From: Chrysaora quinquecirrha
Taxonomy: Eukaryota > Cnidaria > Scyphozoa > Semaeostomeae > Pelagiidae
Assembly: GCA_014526335.1 (NCBI GenBank)
Contig: JACTAT010000037.1
Location: 13,847,842-13,911,841 of the forward strand
Length of the DNA: 64,000 nucleotides
Reading direction: 5' to 3'
Shown here: positions 45,632 to 56,600 of the stretch, in pieces
How the letters are laid out: each line of letters opens with the position of its first letter
How positions within the stretch are numbered: position 1 is the first letter of the stretch
The notes under the pieces: generated by a model
The model's database searches: none
What the model saw: the letters and a program-made list of their open reading frames with translations, nothing else
Told to the model about the DNA's origin: nothing
Position numbers and translations under genes: made by a program

Positions 45632-45839
45632 GGCAAGGGCTAGTCATGTCTAATACAGTAAGATGAACGAAACTCATTGAATCAAAATTGATACCAAAAC
45701 AAAGTCTCCAGCACTTCCTAACATAGGTAAATGCAAATGTTAATCAAACTTTCCTTCCTTTGGCTGACTGCACTTTCACTCGGGTTGTGAAAATTTCCCG
45801 CCATTTTTCGAAAAAAGGTTGATTGTTAACCAATCAAGC

Positions 45840-46263
45840 GAAACAAAGATGGGGAATTTAGTTCCGGTTTTGGATTTGTGAGATAGGCCTACCAGATCTC
45901 TAAAACTAAAACAACGACAGCTTTCAGTTCTTTTTTAATTTTTAGGTAAGTGATGAGTGTCAGTGTTGTATACATAAAGGTAGTAGGTTGCTACAAAGCA
46001 GGAGGATCTGCAAAATGGTGCAAACATTGCCATTCAATGAAATGTCTATTGTTCTGTCATAAATGAAGAAACTTACTGACCTTTCTTGTGCTTGTCCTCA
46101 AGCTCTGATGTCTGAAATATTTTGGAGTTGTAAATGTGGTATATTGTTCCATGATCATTGATCATCGGTATTGTTTTTATTATTTTTTGTATTGTATTGT
46201 TGTTCTACTCTAAAGATACTTACAGTAATGGTATTCTTTTTAGTGTGGAGTGGATTGTAATGA
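45840..46263 (+). promoter_or_regulatory. Probable 5' UTR / promoter region of the dehydratase-like gene
   Basis: Upstream of the start codon there is an ACCAATCAAG (CCAAT-box-like) stretch near 45830. An AG/GTAAGT splice donor-like site lies at about 45952-45958 and a pyrimidine-rich acceptor (TTCTTTTTAG) at about 46234-46244. This suggests a short noncoding first exon and a ~290-bp first intron. No TATA box was recognised. Inference only; no transcript evidence. Confidence 0.35.
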
Positions 46264-49200
46264 ATGACCATCATGGACACGAAAAACTTACCTACAGACA
46301 TCGATACTGCATACAGAAGAATACAAAATCATGTTAGAAAGACACCATTAGAATATTCTGCTTGGCTTTCACAATGTTCTGGATCTAATGTTTTTATCAA
46401 GTTAGGTAGGTGTCTAGCCTGCTAAATAGAAAATTTAGCTTTTTTAAACATTATAAAGAGAATTTAAGCATGATTACATTTGCAAGTGTTAACATTTTAT
46501 TCCCCATCAGAACATGAACAGCAAACTAACTCATTTAAGTTAAGAGGTGCAACAAACAAAATCTGGAAGCTATGTGAGATGCCTGGCTCCTCAAAGAAAA
46601 TTGTAACTGCTTCATCAGGGAACCATGCATTGGCTTGTGTAAGTTATGATCTGCTTCAAGTATTTGAATGTATTAGAAAACTCCTTCTTTCCTGTAATGT
46701 CTTTAATTTTGATACAATATTATTTCAATGGTGTAGAGCTGAAAAATTTAGGGGGGGGGCTCTTCTTCGTTAAAAAAATGAACACAATTTTTGTGATTTA
46801 ATGATATGTGCCAAAGGTGCTTAGTGTACCAGAGGTGTACCCATCATGCGTGGTCTGGGGGTATGCTTCCCCACTCAAAACTAAACCTCTAAAACTAAGG
46901 ACCTCAAAGACTAATATCTCAAAGACTTAGTGAAAGCGAAGACCAAAAGATATTGGACTTAAAACCTTTAGACTGGAAAATCTCAAGACTTCGAAGACAA
47001 AAATTTACATTTTAAAACTTAACCTCGAAAGCTAAGACCTAAGAAAAACTATAATTGTGATAAAAACGAAGACTGTAGCCTTTAAGACGATGAAACCTAA
47101 GACAAGGAAACCATGCTGAAAGACTTACAGATCCAAGAAATAAGCCCTTGAAAATAATACGACGAAAGAAAGGAGGGCAAGACGTAGGAACTGAAACATT
47201 ATGACCCCCAGGGGGTAGCCTTCTTGATAAAATTTTGGTGTGTGTATCGGCCATCTGTATTCCGGGGGGGTTCTAGGCTAAGTTGTTGGCAGGGGTCTGC
47301 CGCCAGCATATTAAAAAATGGTACCTTGGCTAGACTAATTTTTACAAGAAAATTGCACCCTTGGCTAGACCAATTTCTACCAAAATGATACCCTTGGCAA
47401 GACAAATAGGCTCAAAATTGTTGGCCTTAAGATGGAAATTCAAAGGTCAACCTCTTCCTTTTACCAGCTTCTTTTAAACATTTTACGATGAAATTTCTAC
47501 TTTCCAAGGCTACAAAAGATGAAATCCTGGCCGCTCCATTGCCAAAAGTGATACCGTTGGCTAGACCAAAATTGCAAAAAGTATACCCTTGGCTAGACTA
47601 GAAGTCCAAAAAAATATACCCTCTAGCGCGGCACATCCCCAGGTACCTTTACTATAGAAGAACCTCCCCTGGTCTGTTTGGATGGATTTTTTTCGTTTCG
47701 ATCATGTTTGACTCTGAAATTCTCTAAAATCGGTGGGGATGTGATTTTCAGTAAAAACAGTTACACAAACTCGATTTGACCACTGTCGTTGGCTAATTTG
47801 ACAGTAGCGAAGTATGTGAGGTCATTTATTTTAGGCAAAGTCTGTGGATGGTTTAGATATGGAATGCATTATATGTGTCCGGGAAGTAGCTGATCTTTCA
47901 AAGATAAAATTATTAGAAAGAAGTGGTGCAACTGTTAAGAAACATGGTATAGACTGTCTTGAGACTGAGATGTTTGCCAAACGCTTAGCAGAGGTAAAAA
48001 TTTAATCACAAACGCTACAATATTTTAGCATCTAATTTATGCAGTCCTTCTTGTTCCAGTTCCTTGTCAATATTAATTCATCATCCTCCTACCTGTATCA
48101 CTGATATATGGTTCTGTGTATTCCTATATTTCCCAGTGGCATTGTTATTTGATTCTCCTTTCATTGAATCACTCATAATTGCTCTTTCATGTTCTGTTAT
48201 GTCTGAGTGTCCTTGCTATCGATCCACTTTGCGCCCTTGTCTCTGATATACACTCCTTGTATACAACCATCTTCAACGTGTGATAGCTATTTATCCACTT
48301 TGGCCTGTATGACGTACACTCCTCTCATACCATTATTTTTAATTGTTTCTTTGCTGTAGACTCTTGTATATTTGTATATCCGTGTACGTCCCATGGTCAT
48401 TGCTAATTNNNNNNNNNNNNNNNNNNNNNNNNNNNNNNNNNNNNNNNNNNNNNNNNNNNNNNNNNNNNNNNNNNNNNNNNNNNNNNNNNNNNNNNNNNNN
48501 NNNNNNNNNNNNNNNNNNNNNNNNNNNNNNNNNNNNNNNNNNNNNNNNNNNNNNNNNNNNNNNNNNNNNNNNNNNNNNNNNNNNNNNNNNNNNNNNNNNN
48601 NGGCAAAATACTTGATATGGAATCCCTGGATACACTTTCTGATGGAACTGCTGGAGGGATAGAACAAGGTTCTGTAAGTGTTCTTTTTAGTATGGTTATC
48701 AAGCAGACTATTATTTAGCTAGAAATTGAAATTTTTTCAGGTTTGTCAGGTTTGAAGGCCGGCTAAACATTCTGCTGGTGTACTTTTTGCGGTTTGGTGC
48801 ACTTCACAGGCATTCTATTGGCTTTTGAAATTGTGATTAAAACGAACCAGCTAGATTGGGCAAGTTACCTTACATATAATGACGACATTAGAAATAAGGA
48901 CCTTACATATAATGACTTGACATGTGCCGACCAAAACTTTTTCCACATTACATTTTGTCGAGAAAAGCAGAGTTGGAAGGCAAATGTCAATTGTTTTGGC
49001 TTCCTTAGCAACTGTGGCACAGGTAGGTGACGGTAGCAGATACCGTATTCGTTGAAATTTCGATATCTTAGCTTCCATTGCGGCAGATGCAGGAACGATC
49101 AGGCTGGTATTTGTGGAGTCCCTATGAGGTCCCCTTTTGTCATTTGCAAGCACTGGTTAGATTAACACAGAACAAACTTGATATTCGATACTCAAAAATT

Positions 49201-51500
49201 GTTTGAGCAATTAAATCAATGAATGTGTTTTTACCAAAATTTATATAAATCAACTGATGCAGATCTTAGTCCGGTGGCCAAATGCGAATTTCAAGGATGA
49301 CCTTGACATCGAGTACATATGGGTTTTTATTTTATTTTCTGTTTATATGGTCATAGAAGACTCGAAAAAGCCAAACTTGCCCCTTCCAAGTGTTGGGCAA
49401 ATCTTTTTATGACCTGCCGAAGATGCGTCATGTCCAAGGTAAAAAATTCATCGAAAAATTTTTTGTAAATTGTCAAAACATGGTATTGTTTGGTCTCATT
49501 CGAATGGAAATTGACTCTAGATTTCGAATATAGCATTCAGGTTTGTTTCTGTATATATATAGATCAAAAGATATTGCTCAAGACATCTGATTTTTACAAC
49601 AAAATCCAAAAAGTAAAACTAAGAAAAATGTTCTTTGAAAAGTTATCTTTAGTTTTTTAGTTAGCATAGCTTGTATGTTAGTAAGTTAGCTAGTTAACTT
49701 TGGAAGTTAGTAAGTTAGTTAGTAAGCCAGTTAGCAAATTAGTTAGTTAGTTAGTTAAATTTAGTTTTTTTCTTAGTTTGTTAGGTAATTAATTAGTTGC
49801 TTTGTTAGTTTGTTAAATAGTTAGTTTGTTTTATTAGTTAGTCTTATCGTTAGTTAGTTACGTATAGTTACTTACTTAGTTAGTTAGTTAGCCAGTTAGT
49901 TATTTAGTTATTTAGTTACTTAAGTAGCATAGCCTGTAAGTTAGTCAATTTGTTAGTTAGCTGCTTTAGAAGATTTTAAGTTAGTTGTTAAGTTAGTTTG
50001 ATAGTTAGATAGTTAGTTAGGTTTTTAGATAGTCAGTAAGTTACTTGGTTAGAACACCTTGTAAATTTGTCAGTTAGTTCGTTAGCTACTATAGAAGATA
50101 GTAAGGTGGTTAGTAAGTTACTTTATTGTATAGCTAGTTAGTTAGGTAACTAGCTAGATAGTTGTTAGTTAGTTAGTTAGTTGATTAGTTAGTTAGTTAG
50201 TTAGTTAGTTGATAAGTTAGTTAGTCAGTTAGTTAGTTAGTATGTTAGTTAGTTTGTTAGTTAACTATTTTAGATTATTGTAAGTCAGTTATGTTCGTTA
50301 GCTACTTTAGAAGATAGTAAGGTGGTTAGTAAGTTACTTTGTTAGTTAGTTAGGTAACTAGCTAGATAGTTGCTAGTTAGTTAGTGAGTGAGTTAGTTAG
50401 TTAGTTATTTAGTTAGTTAGTTAGTTAGTTATTTAGCTAGTTAGCTAGTTATTTAGTTAGTTAGTTAGTAAATCAGTTAGCAAATTAGTTAGTTAGTTAG
50501 TTAAATTTAGTTTGTTTGTTAGTTTGTTAGGTTATTAATTAGTTGGTTTGTTAGTTAGTTAAATAGTTAGTTTGTTTTATTAGTTAGTCTTATCACTAGT
50601 TAGTTACGTAGTTACTTACAGAGTTAGTTAGTTAGTCAGTAAGTTATTTAGTTAGTTAGTTACATAAGTAGCATAGCTTGTAAGTTAATCAGTTTGTTAG
50701 TTAGCTATTTCCGAATATTGTAAGTCAGTTAGTCAGTTAGTTCGTTAGCTACTTTAGAAGATAGTAAGTTAGTAAGTTAATTAGTTAGTTAGTAATTTAA
50801 TTAATTAGTTAATAAGTTTGTTTACCAGATTGTTAGTTGGTTAACATAGCTTGCAAGTTAGTTAGTTAGTTAGTTAGTTAGCTAGTTGGTAAGTGAGTTA
50901 GTCAGTAAGCTGGCTTCTTAAGTTTTTAGAAAGTCAGTAAGATACTTAGTTAGAATACCTTGAAACTAGACAGTTACTTCGTCAGGTACTTTAGAAGGTA
51001 GTAAGGTGGTTCGTAAGTTACTTTATTAGTTAGCTAGTTAGTTATTTATTTAATCAGTTAGTTAGTAAGTTAGTTAGTTAGTTAGCTAGTTAGTTTCTTA
51101 GCTACATAAGTTAATTAGTTTGTTAGTTAGCTAGTTAGTTAGTTGGTTAGTTAGTTAGTTAATTAATATGTTAGTTAGTTAGTTAATTAACAAACTAGCT
51201 ACAATGCCTGCCAGAATTACTTGGAACACCCATCATATTTTTAAGCTTAACTAAGTAACTTGAAAGCTACGCTAACTCGCTAACTAAATAACTAACTCAC
51301 TAACTATTTAATTATCTTACTAACTAAGTTACTAACTAAGTAGTTATCTAACTAACCAACTACTAACTAACTGACTAACTAACTTAGTATCTTCCAAAGT
51401 AGCTTACTAACTAACTGACTTACTTACAAGCTATGCTAAGTAACTAACTAACTTACTAACTCACTAACTTATTAACTAACTAACTAACTAACAAACTAAC

Positions 51501-51549
<49 letters not shown>

Positions 51550-51847
51550 TAATATCTTACAAGGTATCTAACTGACTAACTAATAAGCTAGCTTAATAAC
51601 TTACTTAATAACTAACTTACTATCTCCCAAATTAGCTAATTAACTAAGTGAGTAATGTGCAAGCTATGCTAAATAACAAACTGACTAACTAACAAACTAG
51701 TTACCTAACTAACTAACTACCGTTTCTAACTAAGTAACTAACCAACTTAATATCTTCGAAAGTAGCTAACTAATTACCTGTCTAACTTACAAGCTATGCT
51801 AGCTAAACTAAAAAACTAACTACCCAACTAACTAACTAACTAACTAG

Positions 51848-51881
<34 letters not shown>

Positions 51882-53295
51882 GACTAACTGACTAACTGAC
51901 TAACTAACTAATTACCTAATTACCTAACTAACTCACTTACTAATTAATAAACTTACTAAATTTCTTACTATTTTAGTACCTTCCAAAGTAGCTAACTAAC
52001 TATAACTTACTAACGTACAAGCTATGCTAACTAACCAAAGATAATTTTTGTAAAAATCAGATGTCTTGAACAATATCTTTTGATCTATAATACAGAAACT
52101 AACCTGAATGCTATATTCGAAATCTAGAGTCAATTTCCATTCGAATGAGACCAAACAATACCATGTTTTGACAATTTACAAAAAATTTCTCGATGAATTT
52201 TTTACCTTGGACATGACGCATCTTCGGCAGGTCATAAAAAATTTGCCCAACACTTGGAAAGGGCAAGTTTGGCTTTTCTTCTATGACCATATAAACAGAA
52301 AATAAAATAAAACTATGTACTATGACCATATAAACAGAAAATAAAATAAAAGATGAAAGGGCCCATATGTACTGCAGGAGTCTTGTCAAGGTCATCTCAA
52401 CTGGCCACTGAATTTGCTATTGGACTAGCTATATTTTGTTCTGCAGGTTACCTTTGAAATCTGTACAAATTTGGTAGATGAATGGGTTTTGGTTTCTGAA
52501 GATGAGATATCTTATGCTGTTTTCAAAATGCTTGATGAACACTGCAAGGTATTTTATCACACATCATACAAAACAAATAATAGGAATCTTGTAAAAACAA
52601 TACGTACTAGGTAATGCGTACTAAGTTATCAATTGCCATTCAAAATTGTTTCCACCTAATTTGGAAACGGTTTTCAGTACAAACCTGCAAAACTTATGCT
52701 TGCATTGTTTGAAATGTTTGAATAAATTAGCAAGCATTGTTTGAATGAACGTTTTACCAATGACCAACAATCAACGATAGTCAACCTTAACCAAGAGGGG
52801 ACTACCGTAGTAACCAGGCCCTTTGCTTTCCTCCCAGCCCATTCACCCGTTCGTCCCCCCCCCGTTCGCCTGCCCGTTCGCCCGTTTTCATCATAGCCCG
52901 TTCGCAACCATGTTAAAACTGTTTAGAAAACTTGAAAGAATATTTCCTGCAGAATTCATCGCAATTTTATTATTAGACTTTTTAAATAATTTTGATTCTC
53001 AACATTTTCTCACACTTTTTGTCAACATTTTCATCCACGTTTTTGGGAACTACATTCCCCAGTTCCGATACTTTTCTTTCTCTCGGTTCAACACTGTATT
53101 GCAGATAAATTAATAGACAATTGAAACTTACTTTTGTAGGTAGTAGAAGGTTCTTCTGGAGTGGCATTAGCATCATTTCTCAAAACAAAGGACAAATACC
53201 AGAACAAAAATGTCGTCATTTTAAGCTGTGGTGCTAATATTTCAGTCGATAAATTGATGGGTATTTTAAAGAAACATGGCAAAAACAATAGTTGA
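46264..53295 (+). CDS. PLP-dependent threonine/serine dehydratase-like enzyme (fold type II), interrupted by an assembly gap
   Basis: Likely a cytosolic pyridoxal-phosphate enzyme acting on serine or threonine (dehydratase, ammonia-lyase or racemase). Exons seen: 46264-46405 (ATG at 46264 directly after a stop, or the second ATG at 46273), 46511-46638, 47835-47993, 48602-48673 (left edge hidden by Ns), 52447-52548, 53140-53295 (TGA). Exon 2 has NSFKLRGA, whose Lys is the expected Schiff-base residue, and SSGNHA, the substrate/PLP loop. Exon 3 fits the 'K-L-E-R-S-G-A-T-V' strand-helix of the family. Exon 4 has SDGTAGG, exon 5 VSEDEI and exon 6 VEGSSGVALAS and the SCGAN loop, the usual C-terminal order. 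About 100 residues, including the Gly-rich phosphate loop, are missing, probably in or beside the N run. A splice acceptor near 46244 and a donor-like AG/GTAAGT near 45953 suggest a noncoding first exon. The exact substrate cannot be read from sequence. Confidence 0.8.
46880..47110. repeat. Degenerate CTAAGAC/CTCAAAGAC tandem words in intron 2 of the dehydratase-like gene
   Basis: Short words AAGACT, CTCAAGAC, CTAAGACC repeat irregularly. A second set of CCTTGGCTAGACC words lies at 47320-47620. Decayed transposon or minisatellite inside the intron between the exons at 46638 and 47835. Confidence 0.5.
48409..48601. other. Assembly gap (Ns)
   Basis: A run of about 193 N characters inside the dehydratase-like gene. 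Roughly 100 residues of the expected protein are absent between the exon ending at 47993 and the exon beginning at or before 48602, so the true gap may be longer than shown. Confidence 0.98.
49270..52415. repeat. ~3.1-kb inverted repeat with (TTAG)n / (CTAA)n arms
   Basis: Unique outer arms of about 250-320 bp (49270-49620 and 52040-52415) are near-identical reverse complements. Both encode the same chance peptide, for example. The inner arms are tetranucleotide arrays: TTAG-type at about 49655-51195 and CTAA-type at about 51240-52035. A short unique loop lies around 51200-51260. The right arm also carries a ~37-bp local duplication (TATGACCATATAAACAGAAA at 52283 and 52320). The whole structure sits in the intron between exons ending at 48673 and starting at 52447. 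Confidence 0.85.
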
Positions 53296-53639
53296 TTACA
53301 AGAAGCCAGCAAGAAGCATTGCTCAATTAGAGAAGATAGATCTTCTGAACAGAAAGTTGCTTGGATTTTATAATTTGATATTTTAATCAAGTTATAAAAT
53401 GATTTCATTTTTAAGACTGCTCATTTTCAATCTCAATGAAGCTGTGTTCAATTTTAGAATTTCAACTAACTGTCAATGTCTAGCTTGTGCAATTAGGCGT
53501 ATCATCATTGAAAGTCTTTGGGTTCACCTTAATATTACTTTGATGAACAACATGTCTTTGAACAAAATTTCCAGTCACCAACTACGTGGCTCTTGTTAAT
53601 ATTGAAGAAAATATCTAAGAACCTATGAATGTTTCTAAA

Positions 53640-56600
53640 TCAACCTCTCAGTTGACCATGTTGTCTTGCATGACCATACGACCCTTGATCTTCTTTCTTT
53701 TCTGGCTCTAACTTCACCATATCATCAATTCTCAATATAGTGATTGCTGCTTCCGTTGCAAATTTAAGACATTTTATTTTGCTAATGCATGGTTCTAAGA
53801 CTCCTGCTTTCTTGTTGTCACGAACAGTACCTTTCAACAAATCTAAACCAACCCTACAGAAGAAAAGGATATATCTCGAACATTCAAAAAAAACAATTTT
53901 GAAACAGCATAAGAGCCAGCATTCACGATACATAAAAAAATATATTGTGGACTTCTCTCTAATCATGGATTGGTTTTCAGGTACTTGATGTGCAATGAAA
54001 AAAAGACATTTGCAATGGTCGTATTTGAGACAATTCACTCTAAAAAGTTAGCATTTCGGGTTTGGCCAAACAAACCCTATTAGGGCCTGTTTACACGAGC
54101 CCGGGTTGACTGCAACCCGCCTCAGAGGGTCAGCCCTTCTCCAGTCAAATCTCTTCAAGCATTTACATGAACATAGCAGTCAACCCGGGTCAACCCGTCT
54201 AGGCGGGTAACCCTTCTCGAGGGTAGGGTTGACCCTTGTAAACGGGTTACCTTTTTGTAAACTTTTTCCATGTGAAGGCGGGTCGACTCAACCCAGGGTC
54301 ATTTTTCCGCGCCAAAAATTCAGCGCATGTGTTATTCTGTGTTTTTATATCAACAATACGGCGACAACGAAGCCAAGCGACAGAAAAATTTGTGGCAGTG
54401 GACAAGTAAGATGGTGGAACACTTTGTGAAGTGTCTGAAAGATTATAAAGTCCAGATGGACTATAAAAATGTTGATTTACACATCCAATTTGGCACCTGG
54501 GTTTCAGACCCCAACGCATGCGAAGAACAGCAAGCTGACCCGGGCTGAATCCGCCAGCTGCAGAAGAAGCCACCCGGGTTCGTGTAAACACTCCCAAAAA
54601 TTATGTTATAAAGCAACGAGCTGCCCCAGGTTGAGAGCCAACCCGGGTTCGTGTAAACAGGCTCTTAGAGATGCTGGTTGAAGGGAGCCCCCACCTGTCT
54701 TTAAAAAAATCAAGTTCTGAACTTTTTTATTCGATTTGTTGCACCCTAAATCTGAATTATAGCAAAAACGTTTGGCTATGTTTTAGCATACATCACTCTT
54801 TGTAATTCATAAATCTCACCCTGCTCCAGCACGCGAAGTAGTTTTACTTTCCAGTAATGAAACTACAATTTGAAGCCACATTTAATACCCTAGAAATGCA
54901 CCATGCTCAGTCGATCGCTTTTTTTGTCAAATTGAATTAAAAAAGTACGTTTCGTGTAAGCTTTTCATTCACACTCCCATGCAGTACGTTCCTCCAAGGA
55001 CTGGTTGAAAGACAGACCTCTGTTTGCATGATCTCTTTTATGGCCATGAAAATGAAAAAATCTCAGTGCACGTATTCCAAAGCAAACAGATCTCCTGCGA
55101 GTTTTAGTGATAAAAGAAAACTCGCAGGGGTATACTATGTTCAAACTCGACTGGCCTGTAGGCCACATTAATTTTTATTCTTTCAGTTGCTTGAGGGCTG
55201 TATAGATGCTCTGAAAATGGAGCTGAATTGGCCCATAGAAATAATAAATGAACAATCTAGGCTGCAAACCTAATATACACATCACCTCCAATGAATAATT
55301 CTATAAACTGGCGAGTAAAACAATAGGCAACAACGACTCTCAATATTTAGCTAAGACTTACCATTTGAGGTGAGATTTATCAGCATGAATTTGTGATGTG
55401 TTATGAAATGCTCTGAGTTTAGAAACCAAATCAGCAGCGTCTTTTGCCGCATTAACTGCCAATACTTTCGGTATTACTAGCAATGAATTGGCAAATTCAG
55501 CAATAGCTAGCTGCTCACGAGAGGCCTGAAAGAAACACAATTTTACAAAATTATATAACGTAAAATTCGTTTTCACGTCTTTAAAGTCATAAATAACTCG
55601 TCAGGTCTCTACCAATCTCACGACAACGGCTATGAAAATTATTTTCTGCAGCGAAATTTTCTTTAGTAATGATATGCAATACTTATAATATACTTCTGTG
55701 AGGCGATTTAAACATTTCACTAGTTGACATGTCTCTCAATTATTGCAATACGTGCGTAGAGAAAAGGGCTGCTCTCGAAAATGCTTTGCAGAAACGCTAA
55801 ATTAGTCATGGTTTTTCAACAACCTCCAGGAAAATAATCAGTTACCAAGCACACCAAGGAAGATACTTAAGTGACAATTTTTGATCATTTACAGTTTTAG
55901 GAACCGATTAAGCATTCCGTTCTTTCCTTAATACCAATAATACCTTTGTTAATGCTAAATTGTTACGATAAGGACGACAAAATAATAGCATAGACAAACG
56001 CTGTTTTGTTTTTCGATGTTCTGCTTGTTTCTTTTTTGTTAATTTCTGCCACCACATCTACTATAGCACCCAAAAAGCATCGAAACTGATAGCTCAAGTG
56101 TCCCAGATATTTGCAAAGGGAACAATGTTTTCGAGTATTTGAAGCAGTCAAACTCGGATATTATGAAGTTTTATCTCATACTAAGGCTAAAAAGTGATGT
56201 TAGTATAACGGTATGAAAAGGACGCAACTTACAACAGATGTGGCAAAGTTTTCCAAATAAATTGAAAGAGCAGCTTCAACTGCTCCTCCTCCTGGTACAA
56301 CTGATTTCGACTCCATCACTCTTTTGACAGCGCATAGGGCATCATGCAATGATCGTTCCATTTCATCCAACATAAAATCATTGGCTCCTCGCAACACAAT
56401 GGATGCAGCTGACTTTACCTTAGGGCTGAATAAACATTTTTATCAAGGATTAAGTTTCAATGAGAAAACAGATTAAAGACTCCGTTTATATATGCTATGA
56501 GGTGGTGTAGATTTATGTTGAGGTAAAGATAGGAAGTTCTGAAGTATTTCTTTTCTCTGTGACCTCGTTCTGTTAATTGTTTACCGGACGAAGCTTAAAA

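Larger units (their letters stand above)
36931..45643 (+). mobile_element. Head-to-tail array of Helitron-like units
   Basis: Four 5' starts of the form TC(TC/TG/TA/TT)...TATACTAAAA occur at 36931, 38390, 40120 and 42625. Three 3' ends CTAG occur at 40116-40119, 42621-42624 and 45640-45643. The first two 3' ends are joined directly to the next TC start. The outermost bases are A (36930) and T (45644), the Helitron target dinucleotide. The last unit has a perfect 11-bp hairpin (45607-45631) eight bases before CTAG. A ~200-bp head (GTGGGGTAGGCGAGCC, GGGGTAACTGGGGCTAACCC) is shared by the units. No Rep/helicase gene, so nonautonomous. Confidence 0.75.
42625..45643 (+). mobile_element. Helitron-like unit 4 with canonical 3' hairpin
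   Basis: Starts TCTTATATACTAAAAC directly after the CTAG of unit 3. It contains a ~590-bp internal tandem repeat (AGCTCTGTTTACAGTCAGCC at about 43099, 43942 and 44521), whose first copy carries the CACTTTTTTT MITE. It ends with the stem CCGAGGCGCGC, loop GCA, stem GCGCGCCTCGG, then GGCAAGGG and CTAG, followed by T. Confidence 0.75.

Noticed and set aside
46746..47670. Possible TIR element (GGGGGGGGGCTCTTCTTC ... GAAGAACCTCCCC) in the dehydratase intron
   Set aside because: Terminal similarity is short and G-rich and no target duplication was seen; left uncalled.
48287..48702. Several overlapping open frames with X runs
   Set aside because: They exist only because the N gap contains no stop codons.
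49655..52035. Interstitial telomere repeat
   Set aside because: The unit is TTAG/CTAA, not TTAGGG, and the tract is a tetranucleotide microsatellite.
49351..52305. Two near-identical ~60-codon frames on opposite strands
   Set aside because: They are the same DNA in the two arms of the inverted repeat, not a conserved gene.
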